Of a stretch of DNA of 64,000 bases, positions 52,407 through 60,024 are shown one piece after another. The stretch is taken from the NCBI GenBank assembly GCA_910577275.1, contig CAJTMW010000018.1, forward strand, positions 1 to 64,000, written 5' to 3'. Both the position numbers and the translations under genes were made by a program. Below the pieces are notes generated by a model that searched no databases, was not told where the DNA came from, and saw only the letters and a list, made by a program, of their open reading frames with translations. Source of the stretch: an uncultured Lachnospiraceae bacterium (GTDB lineage: Bacteria; Bacillota; Clostridia; Lachnospirales; Lachnospiraceae). Each line of letters opens with the position of its first letter. Within the stretch, counting starts at the first letter, position 1.

Positions 52407-53615
52407 ATGGCAAAAGAAATGATTGCAATGCTTCTTGCCGGCGGACAGGGTTCCCGTTTGTATGCGCTGACAGAAAAGCTTGCAAAACCGGCAGTTCCAT
52501 TTGGCGGAAAATATCGTATCATCGACTTTCCGCTGTCAAACTGCGTCAATTCAGGAATTGACACAGTGGGGATTTTGACTCAGTATCAGCCGCTCGTTCT
52601 GAATGAATATATTGGAAATGGCCTGCCCTGGGATTTAGACCGCCTTTACGGAGGCGTTCATGTTCTTCCGCCCTACCAGAAGGCAAGCGGCTCTGACTGG
52701 TATAAGGGAACGGCAAATGCGATTTATCAGAATATTTCCTTTATCGAGCGTTATGACCCGCAGTACGTTATCATCCTTTCCGGCGACCAGATTTGCAAAC
52801 AGGATTACAGCGATTTCCTGAAATTCCATAAGGAAAAGAACGCGGAGTTTTCCGTGGCCGTTATGGAGGTTCCATGGGACGAGGCTTCCCGCTTCGGCCT
52901 GATGGTTGCGGATGAAAACGACAAGATTACGGAATTCCAGGAGAAGCCCAAACAGCCCAAGTCCAACCTTGCTTCCATGGGTATCTACATATTTAACTGG
53001 GATATTTTGAAACAGTATCTGGAAGAGGACGAGGCCGACCCCAATTCCGAGAATGACTTCGGCAACAACATTATCCCCAATCTTCTCCGGGATAAGAGAA
53101 ATATGTACGCTTACCATTTCAACGGTTACTGGAAGGACGTCGGAACGATTTCCTCCCTCTGGGAAGCCAATATGGAAGTTCTTGACCCTGAGCACAGCGG
53201 AATCAACCTGTTCGACGACGGCTGGAAGATTTACAGCCGTAACAGCGGCATGACCGGACATAAAATCAGCGCGGGCGCCGTTGTTGAGGACTCCATGATT
53301 ACCGACGGATGCCGGGTAAAGGGCACAGTAAAGCATTCCATTTTGTTCTCAGGCGTGAGAGTGGAAAAGGGAGCCGTGATTGAAGATGCGGTTGTGATGG
53401 GCGGCACGGTTGTAAAGGCCGGCGCCGTTGTGAAGCACTGTATCGTGGCTGAAAACGTGGTGGTCGGCGAGAACGCGGTGGTCGGCGCAATGCCTTCCGG
53501 CGAGGAAAAGGATGTTGCCACCGTCGGTTCCGGTGTTGTCATTGGCGACAATGCGAAGATTGGCCCGAAAGCCATGGTAAGAGAAAATGTGAAGGGTGGT
53601 GAAGAAGTATGGTAA
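52407..53615 (+). CDS. glgC: glucose-1-phosphate adenylyltransferase
   Basis: A 402-residue ADP-glucose pyrophosphorylase, the first committed step of glycogen synthesis (glucose-1-phosphate + ATP to ADP-glucose). The N-terminal nucleotidyltransferase domain has LLAGGQGSRLYALTEKLAKPAVPFGGKYRIIDFPLSN and GTANAIYQN, and FQEKPKQP near residue 175. A C-terminal left-handed beta-helix (hexapeptide repeats VVEDSMI, GAVIEDAVVMGG) completes it. AGGAGGGTAG precedes the ATG. It overlaps glgD by 7 bases. Confidence 0.96.
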   Translation: MAKEMIAMLLAGGQGSRLYALTEKLAKPAVPFGGKYRIIDFPLSNCVNSGIDTVGILTQYQPLVLNEYIGNGLPWDLDRLYGGVHVLPPYQKASGSDWYKGTANAIYQNISFIERYDPQYVIILSGDQICKQDYSDFLKFHKEKNAEFSVAVMEVPWDEASRFGLMVADENDKITEFQEKPKQPKSNLASMGIYIFNWDILKQYLEEDEADPNSENDFGNNIIPNLLRDKRNMYAYHFNGYWKDVGTISSLWEANMEVLDPEHSGINLFDDGWKIYSRNSGMTGHKISAGAVVEDSMITDGCRVKGTVKHSILFSGVRVEKGAVIEDAVVMGGTVVKAGAVVKHCIVAENVVVGENAVVGAMPSGEEKDVATVGSGVVIGDNAKIGPKAMVRENVKGGEEVW

Positions 53616-54751
53616 ACTCAAATACAAATGCACTGGGAATTATTTTCCCGAACAGTTATGACGCGCTTGTCCCCGAACTGGTGAATGTGCGTTTGATGGC
53701 ATCCATTCCTTTTGCCAGCCGTTACCGTCTGATTGACTTTATTTTATCCAGCATGACCCATTGTGATATCAACAATGTATCCATCATGGTAAACAACAAC
53801 TATCATTCCCTGATGGACCATCTGGATTCCGGCCGTGAGTGGGACCTGGTTCGTAAAAACGGCGGTCTGAATATTTTCCCTCCTTTTGCGGAAAAGGGAG
53901 CGAAGCCTTACACCGGGCGCGTAGGCGCACTGGCAAGTATTCTGGACTTCTTAAGGGACCAGAAGGAAAAATATGTGGTGATTACAGACACCAATGTTGT
54001 TGTCAATATTGACTTTAAGGATATGATTCAGTCTCATATTGACAGCGGTGCGGATGTAACCATTGCCTACAATCAGCAGGAGATTCCCGAAAGCCTGCGC
54101 CAGTCCACGGGTATCGACAAGGGATATTACTATGCCTTTGATATTGAGGACGGAAGAATCACAAAGATTTACGTGAATTCCAGAGCGGAGGGCGTTCAGA
54201 ACTTCTCCATGAATATGTTTGTGGTTGACAGGGAGCTGTTAATCGAACTGATTGACACCGCCTTTGTAAACGGCGACGAGTTCTTTGAGCGCGACGTGCT
54301 GATGCCTCAGCTTAACAAATTAAATATCCACGCTTATAAATATGAAGGCTATCTGGCCCGTATCTGCGACATGAAGAGCTACTTCGACGAAAACATGAAG
54401 CTTCTTGACGATTACAATCTGGACGCGCTGTTTGAGGGCTCTCCTATTTATACCAAGATTCACGACGACAACCCCACCAGATACATAGAAGGCGCAAAGG
54501 TTCAGAACGTAATGACCGCCGATGGCTGCGTCATCGAGGGCGAAGTGGAGAACAGTATTTTGTTCCGTGGCGTTAAGATTGCCAGGGGCGCAAAGGTAAA
54601 GAACTGTATTCTGATGCAGGGCACAGTGGTAGAGTCGGGTGTGGACGCCGAATATCTGATTATGGATAAGAACGTTACAATAACAGCCGGCAAGGAAATC
54701 AAGGGAACGAGCACTTTCCCGGTTTATATAGGGAAGTTCCAGAAGGTTTAA
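53609..54751 (+). CDS. glgD: GlgD, regulatory-type partner of GlgC
   Basis: A 380-residue homologue of GlgC. The catalytic GGxGxR loop is replaced by IIFPNSYDALVPELVNVRLMASIPFASRYRLIDF, so it lacks the ATP-binding glycines, while the C-terminal beta-helix is kept. In Firmicutes GlgD pairs with GlgC and raises its activity. It overlaps glgC by 7 bases, with AAGGGTGGTGAAG upstream, and ends at a strong terminator. Confidence 0.95.
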   Translation: MVNSNTNALGIIFPNSYDALVPELVNVRLMASIPFASRYRLIDFILSSMTHCDINNVSIMVNNNYHSLMDHLDSGREWDLVRKNGGLNIFPPFAEKGAKPYTGRVGALASILDFLRDQKEKYVVITDTNVVVNIDFKDMIQSHIDSGADVTIAYNQQEIPESLRQSTGIDKGYYYAFDIEDGRITKIYVNSRAEGVQNFSMNMFVVDRELLIELIDTAFVNGDEFFERDVLMPQLNKLNIHAYKYEGYLARICDMKSYFDENMKLLDDYNLDALFEGSPIYTKIHDDNPTRYIEGAKVQNVMTADGCVIEGEVENSILFRGVKIARGAKVKNCILMQGTVVESGVDAEYLIMDKNVTITAGKEIKGTSTFPVYIGKFQKV

Positions 54752-54779
54752 GGCAGATAAGGTTAAATAAAGGATTTGA

Positions 54780-54815
54780 GAAAAGGGAAGGGATAGAAAC
54801 TTCCCTTTTCTTTTT
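54780..54815 (+). terminator. terminator of glgCD
   Basis: GAAAAGGGAAG (54780-54790) pairs perfectly with CTTCCCTTTTC (54800-54810), followed by five T. Confidence 0.93.
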
Positions 54816-55065
54816 GCTAAATAATTTATGTTTTTTCAAACTTGTCATACTGCTTATATGCCAATCGGATACATGCACATTATATCGCATATTTTCTTCT
54901 CAAATTCCTTTAATCACTGTATATCAATTTCTATCTTTAAATGCAATGGTACAATTCCCGGTATTTCCGCCCGGGCGGCAATACTCACAGAATTTTCACA
55001 TACATCCCATAATTTGGACAAATTTTACAGATAAACTAAACAGGTCGGATACCCGTAGCAGGCAT
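54816..55065. other. AT-rich intergenic stretch before the 34-bp repeats
   Basis: No gene is supported. TTGGAC and TAAACA about 17 bp apart near 55014 could be a promoter for the VTC operon, but the -10 is poor. Confidence 0.35.
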
Positions 55066-55189
55066 CCGCCCGGCAGTCGCCAAATGTGGATACAAGCAGC
55101 CGCCCGGCAGTCGCCAAATGTGGATACAGGCAGCTGCCCGGCAGTCGCCAAATATGCATACAAGCAGCCGCCCGGTTGCTGCCTGCGGG
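55066..55189 (-). repeat. 34-bp tandem array, copy D of the dispersed repeat
   Basis: Three full 34-bp units (55066-55099, 55100-55133, 55134-55167) and a partial fourth (55168-55189). Each unit begins CCGCCCGGCAGTCGCC or CTGCCCGGCAGTCGCC. Read on the minus strand the units contain TTTGGCGACTGCCG and GCGGCTGC, matching TTTGACGAATGCTGCG and GCGGATGC of copies A and B, and a TTTATTCCCGC flank is also shared. The apical part of the element has therefore been tandemly copied. The units abut directly, so this is not CRISPR. Confidence 0.7.
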
Positions 55190-55230
55190 AATAAAATGCG
55201 AAGGAAATAAAAGCGAAGGGAGGAAAGCAA

Positions 55231-55905
55231 GTGGCAGGCTTTCGGCATGAGTGGAAGATTGAAATTAACGCTATGGACGCCGCTGTCATAAGAAGCCGTC
55301 TGCGGGCGGTGGCAAAAGAGGATACTCACGGGAGAGGAGGGAAGTATGAGATACGGAGCCTTTATTTTGATAACTTAAAGGATAAGGCGCTGAGGGAGAA
55401 AATTGACGGAGTAAATGCAAGGGAAAAATTCCGTATCCGCTACTATAATAAAGATATTTCTCTTATCAAATTGGAAAAAAAGCGGAAATATAACGGTCTT
55501 ACAGGAAAGGAAAGCGTTCTGCTGTCTGCGGAGGAAGCGCAGAAAATTGCGGAGGGCGATACTTCTTTCATGGTACATAGCGGGAAAAAGCTTCTTACAG
55601 AGCTGTACAGTAAAATGCAGACACAGGGGCTGGCTCCGAAGACAATTGTGGACTATACAAGGGAGGCTTTTGTGTATCCGGCGGGAAACGTCCGCGTGAC
55701 GCTGGATTACAATATCAGAACCGGGATTGGCGGAACGGATTTTTTAAATCCTGACTGCGTGACAATACCGGCGGGCGATGCAGGAATTATTATGGAAGTA
55801 AAATGGGACGCTTTTCTGCCGGATATTATCAGGGACGCGGTGCAGCTTCCGGGTCGAAGGGCGGGAGCTTACTCTAAATACGCGGCGTGCAGGATTTACG
55901 GGTGA
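55231..55905 (+). CDS. VTC-domain polyphosphate polymerase-like protein (GTG start)
   Basis: A 224-residue VTC/triphosphate-tunnel-type protein. FRHEWKIEINAMDAA, YEIRSLYFDNLKDKAL, NAREKFRIRYYN, LIKLEKKRKYNG and IIMEVKWDAFLP supply the paired Lys/Arg and acidic residues that line the tunnel of yeast Vtc4. Known relatives make polyphosphate or bind phosphate chains. GTG 55231 has GGGAGGA upstream. The next genes encode a DUF4956 membrane protein and a CotH kinase, a combination that recurs in Firmicutes. The protein stands alone without its own membrane segment, so DUF4956 may anchor it. Confidence 0.88.
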   Translation: MAGFRHEWKIEINAMDAAVIRSRLRAVAKEDTHGRGGKYEIRSLYFDNLKDKALREKIDGVNAREKFRIRYYNKDISLIKLEKKRKYNGLTGKESVLLSAEEAQKIAEGDTSFMVHSGKKLLTELYSKMQTQGLAPKTIVDYTREAFVYPAGNVRVTLDYNIRTGIGGTDFLNPDCVTIPAGDAGIIMEVKWDAFLPDIIRDAVQLPGRRAGAYSKYAACRIYG

Positions 55906-56026
55906 CGATACGCGGCCGGGGTCGCAGGGCAGGCATAATAAGGCGGTCGGCGTCGGTACGGCGCGGGATATTGCACGGCATGTCAGAAGATTGAGGGAAA
56001 ATAAGAAAGAAAAGGGGTAAATGAGG

Positions 56027-56698
56027 ATGACTTTTAACGATATTTTTAAATCAGGTTTTATGGAAAACGTTTCAAGCGTAAGTGTTTTGGATATGGCGGT
56101 GGCATTGCTTCTGGCCTTCGGGCTGGGAATGTTTATTTTCTTTGTGTATAAAAAGACCTTCTCCGGCGTAATGTATTCTTCCGGCTTTGGAGTGACGCTT
56201 ATCGCCCTTACCATGATTACCACTGTGGTGATTCTGGCGGTAACCTCCAATGTGGTGCTGTCTTTGGGCATGGTGGGCGCGTTGTCAATCGTGAGGTTCA
56301 GAACGGCAATCAAAGAACCTCTGGACATTGCTTTTCTGTTCTGGTCGATTGCCGCAGGAATCGTACTGGCGGCGGGGATGATTCCCCTTGCCGTATTCGG
56401 AAGCCTTTTTATCGGTATTGTCCTTCTGGTTTTCGTCAACAGGAAGCCGCATTTGAATCCGTATATCGTGGTAATCGGCTGTGAAGGGCATGAAAGCGAG
56501 CGGCAGGCATTGGAGTTTTTGAAAAGCAAGGTGCAGCGATGCGTGGTAAAAAGCAAAACGGCGCAAAAGGGCATGGTGGAGCTGAATCTGGAAATACGCA
56601 TGAAGGAAGACAATACGGATTTTATCAATGAACTGGCGGCAATGGACGGCATAAACAGCGCGGTGCTTGTCAGCTACAACGGAGAATATATGGGTTAA
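56027..56698 (+). CDS. DUF4956 membrane protein
   Basis: A 223-residue protein with three or four TM segments in the first 135 residues and the family signature VVLSLGMVGALSIVRFRTAIKEPLDIAFLFWSIAAG. The C-terminal cytoplasmic domain is about 90 residues. I start at ATG 56027, because AAAGGGG (56011-56017) sits 9 bases upstream; ATG 56021 is also possible. Its function is not established. Its constant association with VTC and CotH genes suggests a polymer-synthesis or phosphorylation complex at the membrane. Confidence 0.88.
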   Translation: MTFNDIFKSGFMENVSSVSVLDMAVALLLAFGLGMFIFFVYKKTFSGVMYSSGFGVTLIALTMITTVVILAVTSNVVLSLGMVGALSIVRFRTAIKEPLDIAFLFWSIAAGIVLAAGMIPLAVFGSLFIGIVLLVFVNRKPHLNPYIVVIGCEGHESERQALEFLKSKVQRCVVKSKTAQKGMVELNLEIRMKEDNTDFINELAAMDGINSAVLVSYNGEYMG

Positions 56699-56709
56699 GG
56701 AGGCGGCGC

Positions 56710-58371
56710 ATGTCAACTCATAAGCAGATAGATAAAATATGCTGCGGGGTTATGCTTTTTACCCTGATTGTGACGGCTGTTTTCATAAACGGCGAAAGGC
56801 TGGGGATTATGCCGGTTATGGCGCAGGCAGGGTATGCCTCGAGGCTGTTTGACGATTCCAGGGTGCACAGTATCGATATTGTCATGGAGGACTGGGACAG
56901 CTTTCTGGACACCTGTGAAAACGAGGAATATTCGGCGTGCAGCGTGGTGATTGACAATGAGGCATATAAAAACGTGGGTATCCGGGCAAAGGGAAACACT
57001 TCTTTAAGTCAGGTAAAGGAATATGGAAACGACCGTTACAGCTTTAAAATAGAATTTGACTGCTATGAAAAGGGAAATAGCTACCACGGACTGGATAAAA
57101 TCAGCCTGAACAATATCATACAGGACAACACCTATATGAAGGATTACCTTACCTATAAGATGATGGGGGACTTTGGGGTCGCCGCCCCTTTGTGCAGCTA
57201 TGTTTATATTACGGTAAACGGAGAGGACTGGGGGCTTTATCTGGCTGTGGAAAGTGTGGAGGAGAGCTTCCTTGCGAGGAACTACGGGAACGGCTACGGC
57301 AATCTCTACAAGCCTGACAGTATGGATATGGGCGGCGGCCGGGGAAACGGAGACAAGTTCGACCGGGAAGGCATGGAGGAATTCTTTGGCGGAGCGCGCG
57401 GGGAAAACAGAAAAGATGCGGGAGAAATGCCGGAGATGCCTGACGCAGGTGCATCGCCCGAATTCCCGGGAGGATTTGAAGACGGTGAAATACCCGAGCT
57501 GCCGGGAGGAATGGGAGGATTTGAACCCGGGGAAATGCCGGAAGGCGGTCCGCCGCAATTCGGCGGTATGTTCAAGGGAAGCAGCGATGTGCTGCTCCAG
57601 TATACCGACGATGCGTCTGACAGCTATAAAAACATTTTTGACAATGCCAAAACCGACATCACAGGCACGGACAAAAAACGCCTGATTGCCTCACTTAAAA
57701 AATTGGGGCAGGGCGAGGATATCGAGGATGTGGTCGATGTAGAGGCAGTTATCCGTTATTTTGTGGTACACAACTTTGTCTGCAATTTTGACAGCTATAC
57801 AGGCTCTATGGTTCATAACTTTTATTTGTATGAGAAAGACGGACAGCTTTCCATGATTCCGTGGGATTATAATCTTGCCTTCGGCGGCTTTGAGGCGCAG
57901 TCGGATGCGGACGGCAATGGGGGCAGTAATGCGAATAGCATGGTGAATTTCCCAATCGATTCCCCGGTTTCCGGCGGCTCTGTGGAGGAACGCCCCATGC
58001 TGGCATGGATTTTTAATAATGAGGAATACACGCAGATGTATCATCAGTATTTCCAGGAATTTTTGGACAGCTATTTTGCTGATGGCTATTTTGAGGAGAT
58101 GATATCTTCCGTAAAAGAGATGATTGCCCCTTATGTGGAAAAGGACCCCACAAAATTCTGCAGCTATGAGGAATTTGAAAAGGGAACCGATACCCTGAAA
58201 CAGTTCTGTCTGCTTCGCACGGAGAGTATCAGCGGTCAGCTTGCCGGGACAATACCGTCAACCTCGGAAGGACAGCAGCAGGATAAAACGGCGTTGGTGG
58301 ACGCCTCCGGGATTTCGATTTCCGATATGGGGACGATGGCAGGACGCGGCGGATTTCCGTCCCACAGGTAG
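56710..58371 (+). CDS. CotH-family protein kinase, membrane-anchored
   Basis: A 553-residue protein with an N-terminal signal anchor (about 14-32) and a CotH kinase fold. Features include VHSIDIVMEDWDSFLD, the Ala-Lys-Gly motif NVGIRAKGNTSLS, YHGLDKISLNNIIQDNTYMKDYLTYKM, WGLYLAVESVEESFLARNYG and the active-site-like MIPWDYNLAFGG. Known CotH proteins are atypical protein kinases that phosphorylate spore-coat proteins. Between about residues 200 and 300 lies an insert of Gly/Pro/Glu/Met repeats (EMPEMPD, GEIPELPGG, GEMPEGG). It begins 11 bases after DUF4956, with GGAGGCGGC upstream. Its substrate is unknown and may be a surface protein. Confidence 0.9.
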   Translation: MSTHKQIDKICCGVMLFTLIVTAVFINGERLGIMPVMAQAGYASRLFDDSRVHSIDIVMEDWDSFLDTCENEEYSACSVVIDNEAYKNVGIRAKGNTSLSQVKEYGNDRYSFKIEFDCYEKGNSYHGLDKISLNNIIQDNTYMKDYLTYKMMGDFGVAAPLCSYVYITVNGEDWGLYLAVESVEESFLARNYGNGYGNLYKPDSMDMGGGRGNGDKFDREGMEEFFGGARGENRKDAGEMPEMPDAGASPEFPGGFEDGEIPELPGGMGGFEPGEMPEGGPPQFGGMFKGSSDVLLQYTDDASDSYKNIFDNAKTDITGTDKKRLIASLKKLGQGEDIEDVVDVEAVIRYFVVHNFVCNFDSYTGSMVHNFYLYEKDGQLSMIPWDYNLAFGGFEAQSDADGNGGSNANSMVNFPIDSPVSGGSVEERPMLAWIFNNEEYTQMYHQYFQEFLDSYFADGYFEEMISSVKEMIAPYVEKDPTKFCSYEEFEKGTDTLKQFCLLRTESISGQLAGTIPSTSEGQQQDKTALVDASGISISDMGTMAGRGGFPSHR

Positions 58372-58398
58372 CTTTCGGCGCTTTGCATGTTAATTTCC

Positions 58399-58427
58399 TT
58401 GCTGTTTATCAGGAAACTGGATATAAT
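58399..58427 (+). promoter_or_regulatory. promoter and inverted repeat of the toxin-antitoxin pair
   Basis: TTGCTG (58399-58404), a 17-bp spacer and TATAAT (58422-58427). TTTCCT (58394-58399) and AGGAAA (58411-58416) flank the -35 and could bind the antitoxin complex. Confidence 0.7.
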
Positions 58428-58448
58428 GAAAACAAGGAGATGACGATT

Positions 58449-58694
58449 ATGCCCAATATTAAACCTATTTCAGATTTAAGAAACTATACGGAAGTGTTAA
58501 AAGAGGTGCAAATAAACCGGCCGGTTTATTTGACACGGGATGGCCGGGGCGCTTATGCCATTGTGGATGTGGAAGAATTAGATAAAATGAAAGCAACCAT
58601 TCAACTTTTGACAAAGTTGGAAGAGGGAGAGCAGTCTGCAAGAGAAAAGGGCTGGCTATCGGCAGATGAAGTAGAAACTGCACTGGGATTATAA
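58449..58694 (+). CDS. Phd/YefM-type antitoxin
   Basis: An 81-residue antitoxin. The N-terminal DNA-binding part IKPISDLRNYTEVLKEVQINRPVYLTRDGRGAYAIVDVEELDKM is typical of the Phd/YefM fold, and a charged C-terminal tail would wrap the toxin. It represses its own operon and neutralises the RelE-type toxin encoded one base after its stop. I start at ATG 58449, 9 bases after AAGGAG; an open frame from 58383 would begin before the promoter. Confidence 0.9.
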   Translation: MPNIKPISDLRNYTEVLKEVQINRPVYLTRDGRGAYAIVDVEELDKMKATIQLLTKLEEGEQSAREKGWLSADEVETALGL

Positions 58695-58695
58695 T

Positions 58696-59058
58696 ATGGC
58701 TAAAGTGAAGTATACACCGAAAGCATTGGAAGATTTGCAGATGGTGAAAAGTTACATTGCAGGGCAGTTTGGAACGGATATAGCGAAAAAGGGTGTACAG
58801 ATGATTACTGCAGCTGTCAGGCAGTTGGAAAGATTTCCGGAAGAAGGTCCTCGTCTGCAGAAACTTATTGATTATCCTACAGAGTACCACTATCTGGTAG
58901 TAAAACAAAATTATATTTTTTATCGAATTGAAGGTGATTTGGTAAGGATAATCCGTATTTTAAATGAAAAACAGGATTTTCTACAAATACTGTTTGGAGT
59001 AAACAGTATTTCAGAAGAAGGAGAAAAATATTGGAGTAAAATAGAAGACAGGCGATGA
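58696..59058 (+). CDS. RelE/ParE-family toxin
   Basis: A 120-residue toxin of the RelE/ParE superfamily. VKYTPKALEDLQMVKSYIAGQFG, FPEEGPRLQKLI, YHYLVVKQNYIFYRIEGDLVRIIRIL and a C-terminal basic tail match the fold. Family members cleave ribosome-bound mRNA or poison gyrase; which one applies here cannot be told. It follows the antitoxin by one base and has no good ribosome site of its own, so it is translationally coupled. The pair is AT-richer than its neighbours, as often seen in mobile modules. Confidence 0.9.
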   Translation: MAKVKYTPKALEDLQMVKSYIAGQFGTDIAKKGVQMITAAVRQLERFPEEGPRLQKLIDYPTEYHYLVVKQNYIFYRIEGDLVRIIRILNEKQDFLQILFGVNSISEEGEKYWSKIEDRR

Positions 59059-59082
59059 AAGCCCTCCGCTTTCACCGCCTGT
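59048..59082. terminator. bidirectional terminator between toxin and upp
   Basis: A 15-bp stem, 59048-59062 (ACAGGCGATGAAAGC) with 59068-59082, has one mismatch. It overlaps the toxin stop and lies just before the upp stop on the other strand. T-rich stretches follow on both sides but are imperfect. Confidence 0.75.
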
Positions 59083-59090
59083 TATAAAAT

Positions 59091-59738
59091 CTATTTCGTT
59101 CCGAAAATTCTGTCTCCCGCGTCGCCGAGTCCGGGGCAGATGTAGGCATGGTCGTTCAGGCATCTGTCAAGATGGCCCACATAAATCTGAATATCCGGGT
59201 GGTCCTCCCGAAGTCTCTTAAGACCTTCCGGCGCGGCGATAATGCACATGAATTTAATGTGTCTGCCGCCATGCTGTTTGATGAACTTCACAGCTTCCGA
59301 GCCGGAACCGCCGGTGGCAAGCATGGGGTCGAGCACAACAATGGTTCTCTGGTCGATGGGTTCAGGGAGCTTGCAGTAGTATTCATGAGGCTCATGGGTT
59401 TGTGGGTCTCTGTAGAGGCCAATATGGCCTACCTTTGCAGAGGGCACAAGTGCAAGCAGACCGTTTACCATTCCAAGCCCTGCCCGCAGAATGGGTACAA
59501 TGGCCATTTTCTTGCCGGAGATAACCGGCGTCATACATGTTTCAATAGGAGTTTTGATTTCCACTTCCTCTGTGGGAAGGTCGCCTAAGGCTTCGTAGCC
59601 CATCAGCATGGCAATTTCCTCGATTAACTTGCGGAACTCGTTGGTGCCGGTGTTTTCGTCGCGGAGGCGGGAAATCTTGTGCTGTATTAACGGATGATTC
59701 AGGATAAATACATCTTTCATGTTTTCCAAATGTTCCAT
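59091..59738 (-). CDS. upp: uracil phosphoribosyltransferase
   Basis: A 215-residue salvage enzyme (uracil + PRPP to UMP). It has the PRPP-binding loop TIVVLDPMLATGGSGSEAVKFIK near residue 125, the uracil-binding IYVGHLDRCLNDHAYICPGLGDAGDR at the end, and an N-terminal HPLIQHKISRLRDENTG. It diverges from the uracil permease gene, so uptake and salvage sit side by side. Confidence 0.97.
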   Translation of the reverse strand: MEHLENMKDVFILNHPLIQHKISRLRDENTGTNEFRKLIEEIAMLMGYEALGDLPTEEVEIKTPIETCMTPVISGKKMAIVPILRAGLGMVNGLLALVPSAKVGHIGLYRDPQTHEPHEYYCKLPEPIDQRTIVVLDPMLATGGSGSEAVKFIKQHGGRHIKFMCIIAAPEGLKRLREDHPDIQIYVGHLDRCLNDHAYICPGLGDAGDRIFGTK

Positions 59739-59835
59739 AGATTACCTCATTTCTGCACTGCTTTTGCACATGAGAGTTCGCGGACGCAGCGCAGACCCAA
59801 ACTCGCCGGGGCAAGATGATTTTGCTCCTGTTAAA

Positions 59836-59864
59836 ATTTTAGTGCAACTGCCCCTTTTAGTCAA
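59836..59864 (-). promoter_or_regulatory. promoter of upp
   Basis: On the minus strand TTGACT (59864-59859), a 17-bp spacer and TAAAAT (59841-59836). This leaves a leader of about 90 bases in which I see no PyrR-type anti-antiterminator. Confidence 0.75.
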
Positions 59865-59946
59865 CTCGAAAAAAGGATATTTTTCGCCGGAAAAGGACGC
59901 GTAAAAAAGGGAGGAAAAAAGGCGCCGGATTCTGTATATTTTTTGC

Positions 59947-59975
59947 TTGCAATCAGAGGAGAGACCATATATACT
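59947..59975 (+). promoter_or_regulatory. promoter of uraA
   Basis: TTGCAA (59947-59952), a 17-bp spacer and TATACT (59970-59975). Confidence 0.7.
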
Positions 59976-60024
59976 AGGCAATAGTAACTTTACAAGTACA
60001 AAGGAAATATGAGGAGGAAATTAA

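Noticed and set aside
55066..55189. Possible CRISPR array
   Set aside because: The 34-bp units abut directly with no spacers, there are only three and a half of them, and no cas gene is near.
55906..56010. Possible frameshifted extension of the VTC protein
   Set aside because: A shifted frame stays open for about 40 codons, but the VTC protein already ends at a normal place and the extra residues look random and basic.
55744..56652. A 302-codon frame on the minus strand
   Set aside because: It mirrors the VTC end and the DUF4956 gene, whose family signature is clear.
59739..59835. PyrR or other attenuator in the upp leader
   Set aside because: No paired anti-terminator/terminator structure or PyrR-type loop could be found.
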